Below are positions 56,466 through 64,000 of a stretch of DNA of 64,000 nucleotides, piece by piece. Every line of letters starts with the position of its first letter. Position 1 is the stretch's first letter. Position numbers and translations under genes: made by a program. Source of the DNA: Nonomuraea jabiensis (GTDB lineage: Bacteria > Actinomycetota > Actinomycetes > Streptosporangiales > Streptosporangiaceae); NCBI RefSeq assembly GCF_014204795.1, contig NZ_JACHMB010000001.1, positions 744,001 to 808,000 on the forward strand, written 5' to 3'. The notes under the pieces were generated by a model. That model was not told where the DNA came from and ran no database searches. It was given only the letters and a program-made list of their open reading frames with translations.

Positions 56466-56842
56466 AAGGTGTCTTCCACCTCCTTCTGTGATCTTGGGCA
56501 TCGGATATCGACGGCTCAGTTGGTGCGCTGGAGGACGAGGATTCTCGACTGGTCGTTCGCTCAAACGACAGCTCGGTCATCACCGCCGAGCCGAAGTCCT
56601 CTGGCCACCAGGTTCTGTCGCTGGTCGGCTCCGACGGCCACGGCCACGGCCGCGCCCGCTTCCTGCAGGCCTTCGAGGAGGCTGAGTACCGAAATTAGCG
56701 GTAGTGACCTGCGGCTTCTTCGCCCGTTAGCGGTCCGTGATGAGAGGGCCCAGGACGGCAGCCTTGTCGGGGTCTGCCACGAGCCCCACACCGGGATGAG
56801 ATTGCTTGTTGGAGCGGTCTTGATTGAAGGTTGCTGTCGGGG
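56466..56842. other. No intact gene; possible C-terminal gene scrap
   Basis: Rightward the frame ending at 56696 reads PKSSGHQVLSLVGSDGHGHG and RARFLQAFEEAEYRN before a stop, which could be the tail of a lost gene. Nothing else supportable. Confidence 0.3.
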
Positions 56843-57262
56843 TTAGCCGGCTGCGCGTTCCTTGCGCAGCGTGAGCATGTAGTCATCGCAGTCGACCTGG
56901 ATCATGTGTCGTTTGCTGGTGACGTGCCGCTTGGCCAGGCCCTTCTCGTAGCGGTCGATCTCCGCGTTCATCGCGGTGCGCGCCGGAAGGGCGTAGTGGC
57001 CTTCGAGGTGGTCCGCGCGGCGATGGCCGCCGCGTCCGGGTCCCGGTCACCGGTGAGCTCGACGGTCTCGGCACCGAGTCCGGCCACGCACTTGAGGTCG
57101 TCGACTCCGCGGCCCACCCCGATGATCCGCCGCACGCCGAGCGTCTGGGCGTTCTGCACGGCGAGGCCGCCGGCCGCCCCGACGATCAGCAGTTTTCCGG
57201 CGTGCCGTGCAGCCCTACTCTGGGACGCTCCCCGGCCGCCGTCACCACTGCTGCCTTCATCG
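56843..57262 (-). pseudogene. Zinc-type alcohol dehydrogenase/quinone reductase, internally deleted
   Basis: It begins with a good ribosome site (GGAGG) and ATG at 57262, MKAAVVTAAGERP, the family's usual start. After about 20 residues, and in another frame, the NAD-binding core follows (GKLLIVGAAGGLAVQNAQTL, GVRRIIGVGRGVDDLK). Sequence then passes into an unrelated frame (GHYALPARTAMNAEIDRYEK) that ends at 56843. The catalytic domain is deleted. It lay downstream of the MFS fragment in one leftward unit. Confidence 0.6.
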
Positions 57263-57283
57263 CTGCCTCCAGAGCTCGAGAGA

Positions 57284-57668
57284 TCACGCGGCGGGCCGCC
57301 GCACGGGTACGCCGAAGACGCCCGCCGACAGCCCGGACAGCAATCGCGCCGCGATCAGCGGCCCGACGTCGTGGGCGACGAGGAACAGGACCGCGCTCAA
57401 TCCGGCGCAGACCAGGCCGGGGAGCAGGGTGCGCCGTCGTCCGATCACGTCCGACGAGCACGAGCGCGGCTAGGACGCCGACCGCGTAGGCGGCGAAGAC
57501 CACCGTCGTCGTGAGCATCGAGAAGCCCATCGCCCGCTGGTAGAGCGGGTACAGCGGAGTGGGCAGCGTGGTGCCGAGCATCGTCACCGCGAAGGCCGCC
57601 GCGACGATCCGGAACGCCGTTCGGCGCGATGTCACCTGTCGCGATCGAGCGACTGGACCGGCTCGCAT
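57284..57668 (-). pseudogene. MFS transporter, N-terminal fragment with frameshift
   Basis: ATG at 57668 with AAGGAG. The first two membrane segments (TAFRIVAAAFAVTMLGTTLP, VVFAAYAVGVLAALVLVGR) are followed by a frameshift near 57440. In the next frame come SDVIGRRRTLLPGLVCAGLS and LIAARLLSGLSAGVFGVPV, then a stop. Only about four of twelve segments remain. Divergent from the TetR gene, so it was probably its regulated exporter. Confidence 0.75.
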
Positions 57669-57717
57669 ACGACTCCTTGCTCGGCATGCCGCGGCGGCCA
57701 TTCGGCAGACTATTTAT

Positions 57718-57732
57718 GGCTACGTTGTAGCC
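57718..57732. promoter_or_regulatory. TetR-type operator, copy 1
   Basis: GGCTAC GTT GTAGCC, a perfect 6-bp inverted repeat between the divergent MFS fragment and TetR gene. Closely related sites lie at 58513 and 58785. Confidence 0.75.
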
Positions 57733-57772
57733 GATATTGCCGGGCACGGTCAAGCCCCGCCATACTTGACGC

Positions 57773-58468
57773 GTGCCACGATCCCCGAACAGCCGCGACG
57801 CGACGTCGAGCGGCAGACGCGCGCCCGGCCGCCCACCGGTGCCCCGCGAGCAGATAGTCGCGGCGGCGCTGGCGATCCTCGACGAAGAAGGCGCCGACGC
57901 GCTCTCCCTGCGCGCCCTGGCCCAGCGACTGGAGTCGAGCACGGCGACGCTGTACCGCCACTTCGACAGCCGCGCGGACCTGCTCGCACAGGTGGTCGAC
58001 CGCATCTTCGGCGAGATCGAAGTCGACCCGGGACAGGCGGCGACCTGGCAGGACGCGTGCGGCGCGCTGGCCACCGCGATGTTCCAGGTGCTGCGCAGGC
58101 ACCGCAACGCGGCACCGCTGATCGGCGAGCACGTACCCGTCGGCCCCAACGCCCTGGTGCACCGCGAGCGCGCCCTGGCACTCCTGCTCGCCGCGGGGTT
58201 CTCGCCCGCACTGGCGGCACGGGCCTACACCACCCTGGCCCGGCACGTCCTCGGCTTCGCGATGCAACTGAACCAGGACGCCGCCGCCCAGCGCCGCGAG
58301 GACACCGACGTGTCCGCCCACCTGCACCGGCTGGACCCGGACCGGTTCCCCGCCACGGTCGCGGTCGCCGACGCGCTCCCGGTGGCCTTGGAGGACGAGT
58401 TCGAGTTCGGGTTGCGGCTGATCATCACGGGCCTGGAAGCGGCCCGGACCGGCGAAGCCCGCGACTGA
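57773..58468 (+). CDS. TetR-family transcriptional regulator
   Basis: Repressor-type protein of 231 residues (GTG start). HTH at about 25-70: REQIVAAALAILDEEGADAL, SLRALAQRLESSTATLYRHF, DSRADLL. C-terminal ligand domain of the TetR_C_1 kind (AATWQDACGALATAMFQVL, LALLLAAGFSPALAARAYTT). It probably binds the three related palindromes at 57718, 58513 and 58785, so it would control itself, the MFS remnant and the hydrolase/monooxygenase cluster. The ligand is likely an aromatic or polyketide-like compound handled by that cluster (inference). Confidence 0.92.
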   Translation: MPRSPNSRDATSSGRRAPGRPPVPREQIVAAALAILDEEGADALSLRALAQRLESSTATLYRHFDSRADLLAQVVDRIFGEIEVDPGQAATWQDACGALATAMFQVLRRHRNAAPLIGEHVPVGPNALVHRERALALLLAAGFSPALAARAYTTLARHVLGFAMQLNQDAAAQRREDTDVSAHLHRLDPDRFPATVAVADALPVALEDEFEFGLRLIITGLEAARTGEARD

Positions 58469-58512
58469 CCGGACCACACCCGGACCACCCGCTTGACCGC
58501 CGCTCGACATTA

Positions 58513-58529
58513 CGGCTACGGTGTATCCG
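58513..58529. promoter_or_regulatory. TetR-type operator, copy 2
   Basis: CGGCTACGGTGTATCCG, an imperfect version of copy 1. It lies 31 bp before the amidohydrolase fragment, just downstream of a possible TTGACC -35 element (58492). Confidence 0.6.
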
Positions 58530-58560
58530 AAACTGGTTGTCGAGCTGTCAGAGACGTGCC

Positions 58561-58746
58561 GTGGAAACCCGAACCGTTCTGCGCGGCGGAGTCGTGCCGA
58601 GCATGGACCCGAACGTCGGCGAGTTCGACCGCGGCGACGTCCTGATCGAGAACGGCGCCATCGTCGAACTGGCCACGTCCGCCGATGGCTTGCTCCGGCG
58701 CTCCGGCGCCCGCTCGATCCTGCTCGCCTCCTTACGCGCGAACTGA
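58561..58746 (+). pseudogene. Amidohydrolase, N-terminal fragment
   Basis: GTG start; 61 residues. TVLRGGVVPSMDPNVGEFDR and GDVLIENGAIVEL are the usual opening of metal-dependent amidohydrolases (imidazolonepropionase/chlorohydrolase-like), but the frame is lost afterwards and ends before any metal-binding HxH. Probably a deletion remnant of the first gene of the TetR-controlled cluster. Confidence 0.6.
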
Positions 58747-58784
58747 ACCCCACCGCCGCAGGGCGCTTCCGCAGCAGCTAATAA

Positions 58785-58801
58785 CGGATACGGAGTAACC
58801 G
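58785..58801. promoter_or_regulatory. TetR-type operator, copy 3
   Basis: CGGATACGGAGTAACCG, ending 2 bp before the ATG of the hydrolase gene at 58804. With copies 1 and 2 the consensus is GG[C/A]TACG..GTA.CC. Such closeness to the start codon implies a nearly leaderless transcript. Confidence 0.6.
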
Positions 58802-58803
58802 AA

Positions 58804-59625
58804 ATGGAGTTCACGGACGCGACGTCTCGGTTCGTCGACTTGGACGGCATGCGCGTGCACGTCCGGCGCGCCGGTACCGGGCCCACGCTCGTGTTGCTGC
58901 ACGGCAGCGGCTCGTCGCTGCACGTCTTCGACGCCGTCACGGACCTGCTCGCGGACCGCTTCGATGTCGTGCGACCGGACCTGCCCGGCTTCGGGCTCAC
59001 CGGACCACGGCCGGACCGCGACTACTCGATCGGCGCGTACGTGTCGTTCCTCGACCGGCTGCTCGAACCGCTCGTCCCCGGGCCGTTCGTGCTAGCCGGG
59101 CACTCCTTCGGCGGGCAGATCGCCTGGACCTACGCGCTCGCCCACCCGGACCGGCTCAGCGGACTCGTATTGATGAACGCGACCGGGTACCCGGACAAGG
59201 ACGTCCCGCTCGCACTGCGCCTCGCCCGGATCCCGCCGCTGCGGCCGGTCCTGCGCCGCCTCGGCTCGCGCGCCGCGACCGCCCGCAACCTCGCCGGGCT
59301 GGTCGGACCGGGCGCCACCGTCGTCGGCGACGCCGTGGTCGACCGCGTACACACGCTGATGTCCCGGCCCGGCGCACGGGACGCGTTCATCGACTTCGCC
59401 AACACCAACCACCCCGACCGCTCGGCCGAGATCGCCACCATCCGGACACCGACCCTGGTGCTGAGCAGCGAACGCGTGTCGGGACAGCACTTCGGTCGGG
59501 ACCTCCCCGACAGCCACGAGGTCATGCTGCCGGGAGTCGGACACCTCATGCCCCTCGAAGCACCCGCCGAGGTGAGCCGGGCGATCACCGCCTTCACCGC
59601 CGGCCTCGCCCAGAAGGAGGCCTGA
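58804..59625 (+). CDS. Alpha/beta-fold hydrolase
   Basis: Soluble hydrolase of 273 residues: oxyanion region LLHGSGSSLHVF, nucleophile elbow GHSFGG (Ser101), the acid in TPTLVLSSERV region and catalytic His in GVGHLMPLEAP. Similar in plan to meta-cleavage-product hydrolases and epoxide hydrolase-like enzymes. There is no ribosome site, and an operator overlaps the promoter. First complete gene of a tightly packed cluster; its stop shares TGATG with the next gene's start. Confidence 0.9.
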   Translation: MEFTDATSRFVDLDGMRVHVRRAGTGPTLVLLHGSGSSLHVFDAVTDLLADRFDVVRPDLPGFGLTGPRPDRDYSIGAYVSFLDRLLEPLVPGPFVLAGHSFGGQIAWTYALAHPDRLSGLVLMNATGYPDKDVPLALRLARIPPLRPVLRRLGSRAATARNLAGLVGPGATVVGDAVVDRVHTLMSRPGARDAFIDFANTNHPDRSAEIATIRTPTLVLSSERVSGQHFGRDLPDSHEVMLPGVGHLMPLEAPAEVSRAITAFTAGLAQKEA

Positions 59626-60503
59626 TGCGGTACTTCGTCGCGCCCGGCGAGACCGACCACCTCGGTCCCGGCACACGCGCCGGACGGCGTGGCGACTTCG
59701 CCACGCTCTCCGACGGCACCACCCACTACGAACTCGCGGGGCCCGGGGACGGGCCGGTGTTCGTCTTCGTCCCAGGCCTCACGATCCCGCTCGACTTCTG
59801 GGACGACGTCACCGCGGTGCTGCACGGGCGGGCTTTCCGCACGCTGACCTACAGCGCCTACGGGCGCGGGTACTCCGACCGGGTCCGCGGCCGGTACGGG
59901 CGCCCGCTGTTCGTCCGGCAACTCGACGACCTGGTCCGCCACCTCGGCCTGTCCGACGTCCACGTGGTCGGGTCCTCGATGGGCGCCCTGATCTCCCTCG
60001 CCTACGCCGGAAGCCCCGGCTCCCGCGCCGCATCGCTGACGGTGAGCGGCCCGGCCGGGCTGTCCGCCGAACGCAACCCCATCGCGCTGCTGCCAGACCC
60101 GCTCACCCCACTGGCCGGCAAGCACCTGCTGCGCCGCAACCTCCTGGCCCACCTCGGACGCAACGTACAGACCGCTGTGGACGCCGAGCGGCTGCGAACT
60201 CTGGTGCTGGACGGCTTCCGGTTCGAGGGCTCGATGTACGCGCTCACCTCCACCCTCAAGCACTTCCCATTCACCAACCAGGACGCGCTCTTCGACACCG
60301 CCACCGTCGGCCTGCCGCCGACCATGCTGGTCTGGGGCGCAAACGATCGGGTCACCCCCGCCACCGCCTTCGACCGCGCCGTCGAGCTGCTGCGACCCGT
60401 ACGCGCCGAACACCTCCCCGACTGCGGGCACATGGTGTCCTTCGAACGCCCACGGCAGTTCGCCGACCTGCTCACCACCTTCGTCACAGAGCTCCAGACA
60501 TGA
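59625..60503 (+). CDS. Alpha/beta-fold hydrolase, second in cluster
   Basis: Hydrolase of 292 residues with ribosome site AAGGAGG. The fold is clear: FVFVPGLTIPLDFWDDV, nucleophile elbow GSSMGA (Ser118), acid in MLVWGANDRVTPA and His in LPDCGHMVSFE. Not a recent duplicate of the preceding hydrolase. Coupled to the monooxygenase gene by a 4-bp overlap. Probably acts on an ester or ring-cleavage product made by the cluster. Confidence 0.9.
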   Translation: MRYFVAPGETDHLGPGTRAGRRGDFATLSDGTTHYELAGPGDGPVFVFVPGLTIPLDFWDDVTAVLHGRAFRTLTYSAYGRGYSDRVRGRYGRPLFVRQLDDLVRHLGLSDVHVVGSSMGALISLAYAGSPGSRAASLTVSGPAGLSAERNPIALLPDPLTPLAGKHLLRRNLLAHLGRNVQTAVDAERLRTLVLDGFRFEGSMYALTSTLKHFPFTNQDALFDTATVGLPPTMLVWGANDRVTPATAFDRAVELLRPVRAEHLPDCGHMVSFERPRQFADLLTTFVTELQT

Positions 60504-61993
60504 CCGACACCACCGACGTGCTCATCGTGGGCGCCGGACCGACCGGCCTCACCCTGGCCTGCGACCTGGCCCGCCGCGGCGTACGCCATCGCCTCGTCGA
60601 CGCCGCCGACGGCGGCTTCCCCGGCTCCCGTGCCAAGGGCGTCCAGCCGCGCACGCTGGAGGTCTTCGACGACCTCGGCCTCCTCGACGACATCGTGGAC
60701 CACTCGCGCACCTACCCCCTGCTCGGCATCCACGTCGGTCCGGTCACGCTGCCGTGGCGGATGATGGGCCGCCACAAGGTCACCGAGGACGTGCCCCACC
60801 CGGAAACCAGGCTCATCCCCCAGTACGACACCGACGCCTGCCTACGCCGCCGCCTGGCGGAACTCGGCGGCCGGGTGGAGTACGGCACGCGCCTGACCTC
60901 CCTGGTCGACCACGGCGACGGTGTCGCCGCGACCGTCACCGGGCCGGACGGCGAGCGGACGATCCGGGCCCGGTTCGTCGTCGGCGCGGACGGCGGCGCG
61001 AGCACCGTGCGCGTGCAGGCGGACATCCCCTTCGTCGGCCAGACCGACGAGAGCGACAAGATGATCGTCGCCGACGTCCTCGTCGACGGTCTGGCCCGCA
61101 ACCGCTGGCACATCTGGCCGCGCAACGGCGGCCGGTTCCTGGCCTTGTGCCCGCTGCCCGGCGAGAAGTTCCAACTCATGCTGCGCCTCAAGCCCGGCGA
61201 AACCCCCGACCGCGATCCCGCCGCGATCAGCCGCCTGGTCCACGAAGCGTCCGGACGAGCCGGCCTGCGGGTCCGGGAGGTCTTCTGGTCCTCGATCTTC
61301 CGACCCAACGTCCGCCTCGTCGAGCGCTACCGCGCGGGCAACGCGTTCCTCGCCGGCGACGCGGCCCACGTGCACCCCCCCGCCGGAGCGCAAGGCCTGA
61401 ACACCGGCGTCCAGGACGCCTACAACCTCGGCTGGAAACTCGCCCAGGTACTCGCCGGCGCACCGCAAGCACTCCTCGACAGCTACGAGGCCGAACGCCG
61501 CCCTGTCGCCGCCCGCGTGCTCGGCCTGTCCAGCGACCTCTACCAGAAAATCGGCGACCGCCCCCTCGCCGCCGCCACCCGCGGCGACGAGGAACGCCAA
61601 CTCAAGCTGAACTACCGCGACAGCCCGCTCACCCACCAAGACACCACCGACACGACCGTCCAAGCCGGCGACCGCGCCCCGAACGCGAGGTACCGCGACA
61701 CCAACGGACACACCGGCACCCTGTTCGACCGCTTCCGCGGCCCCCACTTCACCCTGCTGGCCATCGGCGACACCGCCACCGACGCATCCCGTTGGCCCAC
61801 CACCGGCGCCAAGCTGCACGTCGTCGAAATCCCGGCCGACGCCGCGTCCAGCCTGACCACCATCTACGGCGTGACCGGACCCACCCAGATCCTCGTCCGC
61901 CCCGACGGCTACATCGCCCATATCGCCACCGCCAACCGGGCCACCGCCCTGACCCGCAGCGCACAAACCCTGGCACCGCCCTCCATCGGCTGA
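60500..61993 (+). CDS. FAD-dependent aromatic monooxygenase (class A, PheA/TfdB/MhpA-like)
   Basis: Flavoprotein hydroxylase of 497 residues. FAD-binding GAGPTG (11-16), the DG/GADGG.S segment near 165 (FVVGADGGASTVR) and the GD motif GDAAHVHPPAGAQGLNTGVQ (from 286) identify class A hydroxylases. A C-terminal thioredoxin-like domain (about 380-497) is present, as in phenol or polyketide hydroxylases. It would insert oxygen into an aromatic ring using NAD(P)H. Together with two hydrolases and the esterase it suggests breakdown or modification of an aromatic compound under TetR control. Confidence 0.93.
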   Translation: MTDTTDVLIVGAGPTGLTLACDLARRGVRHRLVDAADGGFPGSRAKGVQPRTLEVFDDLGLLDDIVDHSRTYPLLGIHVGPVTLPWRMMGRHKVTEDVPHPETRLIPQYDTDACLRRRLAELGGRVEYGTRLTSLVDHGDGVAATVTGPDGERTIRARFVVGADGGASTVRVQADIPFVGQTDESDKMIVADVLVDGLARNRWHIWPRNGGRFLALCPLPGEKFQLMLRLKPGETPDRDPAAISRLVHEASGRAGLRVREVFWSSIFRPNVRLVERYRAGNAFLAGDAAHVHPPAGAQGLNTGVQDAYNLGWKLAQVLAGAPQALLDSYEAERRPVAARVLGLSSDLYQKIGDRPLAAATRGDEERQLKLNYRDSPLTHQDTTDTTVQAGDRAPNARYRDTNGHTGTLFDRFRGPHFTLLAIGDTATDASRWPTTGAKLHVVEIPADAASSLTTIYGVTGPTQILVRPDGYIAHIATANRATALTRSAQTLAPPSIG

Positions 61994-62033
61994 CGAGCCG
62001 CTCAGGTGGGGCCTATAGCTTTCACGAGCTGCC

Positions 62034-62048
62034 GGTCACCTGGTGACC
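62034..62048. promoter_or_regulatory. Perfect palindrome upstream of the esterase gene
   Basis: GGTCACC T GGTGACC, 33 bp before the esterase ATG and 40 bp after the monooxygenase stop. Unlike the TetR operators, so a second regulator or an RNA hairpin is possible. Confidence 0.5.
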
Positions 62049-62081
62049 CAGCGCGATCACGGAACAGAGCAAGAGGAATCC

Positions 62082-63014
62082 ATGAACACCTTCCACCCCG
62101 ACCTCGCGCTGGCCCGCTTCATCCCCCGCATTTCCACCGGTCCCCGATCAGCACGCATCATGCGCAGGATAAGGCCGCGTCCGGCCCATCCCGGACCGGA
62201 CGTGACAGTCAGGGAGCTGGTAGTGCCCGGACCGGCAGGCGCGCCGCCGGTGTCGCTCCGCGTGTTCCAGCCGGCCGGATTGGCCACGCCGGCTCCCGCA
62301 CTGCTCTGGACACACGGAGGCGGGTTCATCTTCGGTGCCCCCGAGCTGGACGACCGGACGAACATCGCCTTCGCCCGCCGGCTCGGCATCACCGTCGCCG
62401 CCGTGCGCTATCGCCTGGCCCCGGCCAGTCCCGCGCCGGCCGCGGTCGAGGACGCCTACGCCGCGCTGCGCGGACTGACCGCCCACGCGGACGAACTGCA
62501 CATCGACATCAGCCGCATCGCCATCGGCGGAGCCAGCGCCGGCGGGGGAATCACCGCCGCCCTCGCACTGCTCGCCCACGACCGCGCCGAGATCCGGCCC
62601 GTGTTCCAACTGCTCGTCTATCCGATGCTGGACGACCGCACGACGACCCGAGCCGACATCAACACCCGCGACCTGCGCCTGTGGACCGCCAAAAGCAACC
62701 GCTACGCCTGGTCTGCCTACCTGGGCGCCGCCGTCGCAGGCCCGGACGTCTCCCCGTACGCGGCCGCGGCCCGCCGCGAGGACCTGTCCGGCCTGCCACC
62801 GGCCTGGATCGGCGTCGGAACCCTCGACCTATTCCACGACGAAGACGTCGACTACGCCCGCCGGCTCAACGACAGTGGCGTTCCCTGCGAACTGCACATC
62901 GTTCCCGGCGCCTTCCACGCCTTCGACAAGGTACTCCACAAGGCCGAAATCTCCCGGACATTCTGGCAACGGCAGGCCAAGGCACTGGCCGACGCACTCG
63001 CCGGCTCACCGTGA
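62082..63014 (+). CDS. Acetyl-esterase/lipase of the hormone-sensitive lipase family
   Basis: Soluble esterase of 310 residues; ATG at 62082 with AAGAGG upstream. The family markers are HGGG (78-81, oxyanion hole), GASAGG with the nucleophile Ser152, the acid in GTLDLFHDEDVDYA and the catalytic His in GAFHAFDK. Substrates are usually short-chain esters. Last complete gene of the catabolic cluster, followed by a frameshifted ligase fragment. Confidence 0.92.
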   Translation: MNTFHPDLALARFIPRISTGPRSARIMRRIRPRPAHPGPDVTVRELVVPGPAGAPPVSLRVFQPAGLATPAPALLWTHGGGFIFGAPELDDRTNIAFARRLGITVAAVRYRLAPASPAPAAVEDAYAALRGLTAHADELHIDISRIAIGGASAGGGITAALALLAHDRAEIRPVFQLLVYPMLDDRTTTRADINTRDLRLWTAKSNRYAWSAYLGAAVAGPDVSPYAAAARREDLSGLPPAWIGVGTLDLFHDEDVDYARRLNDSGVPCELHIVPGAFHAFDKVLHKAEISRTFWQRQAKALADALAGSP

Positions 63015-63049
63015 CACCGGCTGTAGCCGCATGCCCGTCAGCAGCCGCG

Positions 63050-63420
63050 GCTGGCGCGGCCGGCCGCCCCGACGAGCGCGCCGGCGAGGTGCCCGTCGCC
63101 TACGTGACGCCTCGCTCCCGGCGCCACGGCGACCGAGGACGACCTGCTCGGTCGGGCCGCCGACCGGGTACCCCAGCGCGCCGCCGCGCCGAAGGCCGTC
63201 ACCGTGCTCGACGCGCTGCCCGTGACCGACGTCGGCAAGCCGTACAAGCTCGCGCTGCGCGCGACGCGACTCGCCGAGGAGCTCGCCCCGTTCGACGGGG
63301 TGACCGTCGACGCGGTGATCGAGGACGGAACCGTGCTCGCCACCGTCACCCTTCCGTCCGAAGTGGACGAAGCGAAGGTGACGGCCGCCCTCTCCCGCTA
63401 CACCGTTACGCCGGCCCCGC
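63050..63420 (+). pseudogene. Acyl-CoA synthetase (AMP-ligase), C-terminal fragment
   Basis: AAGAAGRPDERAGEVPVAYV is followed by a frameshift near 63112. In the next frame come TATEDDLLGRAADRVP, KAVTVLDALPVTDVGKPYK and TVTLPSEVDEAKVTAALSRY, the C-terminal domain of fatty-acid/AMP ligases with the catalytic Lys region. The large N-terminal domain is absent. 63421-63658 shows no gene. Confidence 0.7.
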
Positions 63421-63658
63421 CCTTTTGGTCACCGCCCTCGCCCCGGAGGCGGGGATCACCGCTCAGCTTGGCCATCCCTTTACCGCAAGGAAAGCGCATC
63501 CCGCCCGAGCACGCCCACCACACCGTCCGGCTTGGCCTTCCATTGAACGTCTTAGGGGTCTGGCGCTTCGAACCGGCCCGCACCGGGCCCCGGAACGCCG
63601 GCCACGTGCCGAAACCGTACCGAAGAGCATTCGGCGAGCAACCGAGGTCGAAAATCGA

Positions 63659-63692
63659 GAAACCCCAGCTCAGGATCCTGAACTGGGGTTTC
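63659..63692. terminator. Stem-loop left of attachment copy 2
   Basis: GAAACCCCAG / CTGGGGTTTC arms (63659-63668 and 63683-63692), with an inner TCAGGATCCTGA palindrome. Placed relative to the tRNA fragment as the terminator at 38330 is to copy 1. Confidence 0.7.
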
Positions 63693-63696
63693 CGTG

Positions 63697-63745
63697 CGGT
63701 GCGCCGCCAGGGACTCGAACTTCGGACCCGCTGATTAAGAGTCAG
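63697..63745 (-). repeat. tRNA-Lys 3'-half fragment (attachment-site copy 2)
   Basis: 49 bp aligned with 38370-38418. The anticodon loop is the normal CTCTTAA, but the T-stem (CGAAG against CCCTG) has two mismatches and the end is ACCG instead of ACCA. The 5' half of a tRNA is not present to its right. A remnant, not a working tRNA. Confidence 0.85.
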
Positions 63746-63978
63746 TGGCTCTCGTGTCGGGCGCTTACGCAAAGTGCCCGACGCGTCACTCCGTACAGAA
63801 ATGTCCGTGCCAGGAATGTCCAAAAATGTCGCTTGGTGTTTCGGGGTGCCGTTAGCCGAAGAGCAACCATCGAGCAACCGACGACGTGATTGCGTGGCCT
63901 TGACCATTCCGATTTGATCGGATTTGGAGTATCGGTCTCGCCTAAAAGGCGTTCCCGGAAGTTCCCCTTGGTGATGAC
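63746..63978. repeat. Element-end sequence, copy 2
   Basis: Homologous to 38419-38579, with about 70 extra bases in the middle (63804-63892) that include two GAGCAACC repeats. It continues to the right edge of the window and probably belongs to a second related element. No gene is visible. Confidence 0.75.
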
Positions 63979-64000
63979 ATTGTGTCCCCGGGACTGAAAG

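Larger units (their letters stand above)
38370..63745. mobile_element. Putative integrated element or island in a tRNA-Lys gene
   Basis: About 25.4 kb bracketed by two direct copies of the tRNA-Lys 3' half, each followed on the right by related non-coding sequence (38419-38579 and 63746-63978). This is the pattern expected when related elements insert one after another into the 3' end of a tRNA gene whose intact copy lies further right, outside the window. The content is accessory in character: scattered regulators, transport and catabolic genes, nested transposons and many gene fragments. A truncated tyrosine-integrase gene (49505) is inside but not next to either end. No intact integrase is present, so the element is probably a fossil or its integrase is elsewhere. 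Confidence 0.55.
63635..63879. repeat. GAGCAACC direct repeats around attachment copy 2
   Basis: Three copies of GAGCAACC, at 63635, 63861 and 63872, lie on both sides of the tRNA-Lys fragment. They resemble arm-type integrase sites of an attachment region (inference). Confidence 0.45.

Noticed and set aside
63398..63907. Minus-strand frame over the right tRNA fragment (and a similar one at 38221-38445)
   Set aside because: The translated RVRSSSPWRRT-type stretch is the well-known spurious reading of tRNA-Lys 3' ends.

Overview
The window is high-GC DNA with GTG starts, Shine-Dalgarno sites, many ATGA/GTGA overlaps between genes, a SARP/NB-ARC/TPR regulator, Ser/Thr kinases with sensor tails and a WXG/YbaB/giant-protein locus. 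Together these point to a filamentous actinomycete, probably near Streptosporangiaceae (inference; there is no rRNA or other marker here). All family assignments were made by reading motifs by eye; no database search was possible.

Left part (1-38.3 kb), core-like. Positions 1-2289 carry a leftward MacB/LolD-type ATPase, a membrane-fusion adaptor and a lipoprotein, divergent from an OmpR-type two-component system (2446-4499) whose kinase has a long Gly/Ser insertion in its ATP-binding domain. An ArsC-like protein, an 0.8-kb non-coding stretch with two families of degenerate tandem repeats, a small secreted protein, an MFS transporter, a methyltransferase and two tandem Ser/Thr kinases follow. 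Next come an NmrA-type oxidoreductase and a surface protein.

The most unusual locus is 13996-16482. A 25-residue peptide gene is followed by a strong hairpin, an adenylate-forming (PaaK/F390-synthetase-like) enzyme, and a protein with about nine predicted membrane segments. That protein carries a YD motif, a GLGD motif and a late P-x-L motif in the order and spacing of presenilin/signal-peptide-peptidase GxGD intramembrane proteases. A large SARP-NB-ARC-TPR regulator converges on it. I infer a candidate undescribed peptide-maturation or signalling system.

After a GH15 glucosidase-like enzyme and two SseB-type/unknown genes comes a type VII-like module: YbaB/EbfC, a WXG100-like protein, a 3504-residue giant protein with two HExxH-type domains (one apparently inactivated), and two paralogous small proteins. 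A secreted beta-helix protein and a secreted phospholipase A2 close the core-like part.

Right part (38.37-63.75 kb), accessory. Two copies of the 3' half of a tRNA-Lys gene (38370 and 63697), each followed by related non-coding sequence, bracket about 25 kb. I read this as an integrated element or tandem array in a tRNA-Lys gene that lies to the right of the window. It carries a UvrA-like protein with a WYL regulator; a LacI-controlled amino-acid-type ABC uptake operon with two oxidoreductases; a truncated integrase hit by a decayed Tn3-family transposon that is itself interrupted by an IS3-family element; a sigma factor/ABC transporter operon; and a TetR-controlled hydrolase/monooxygenase cluster with three copies of a shared operator. 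Many gene fragments (resolvase, tautomerase, dehydrogenase, MFS, amidohydrolase, acyl-CoA ligase) show repeated recombination and decay.
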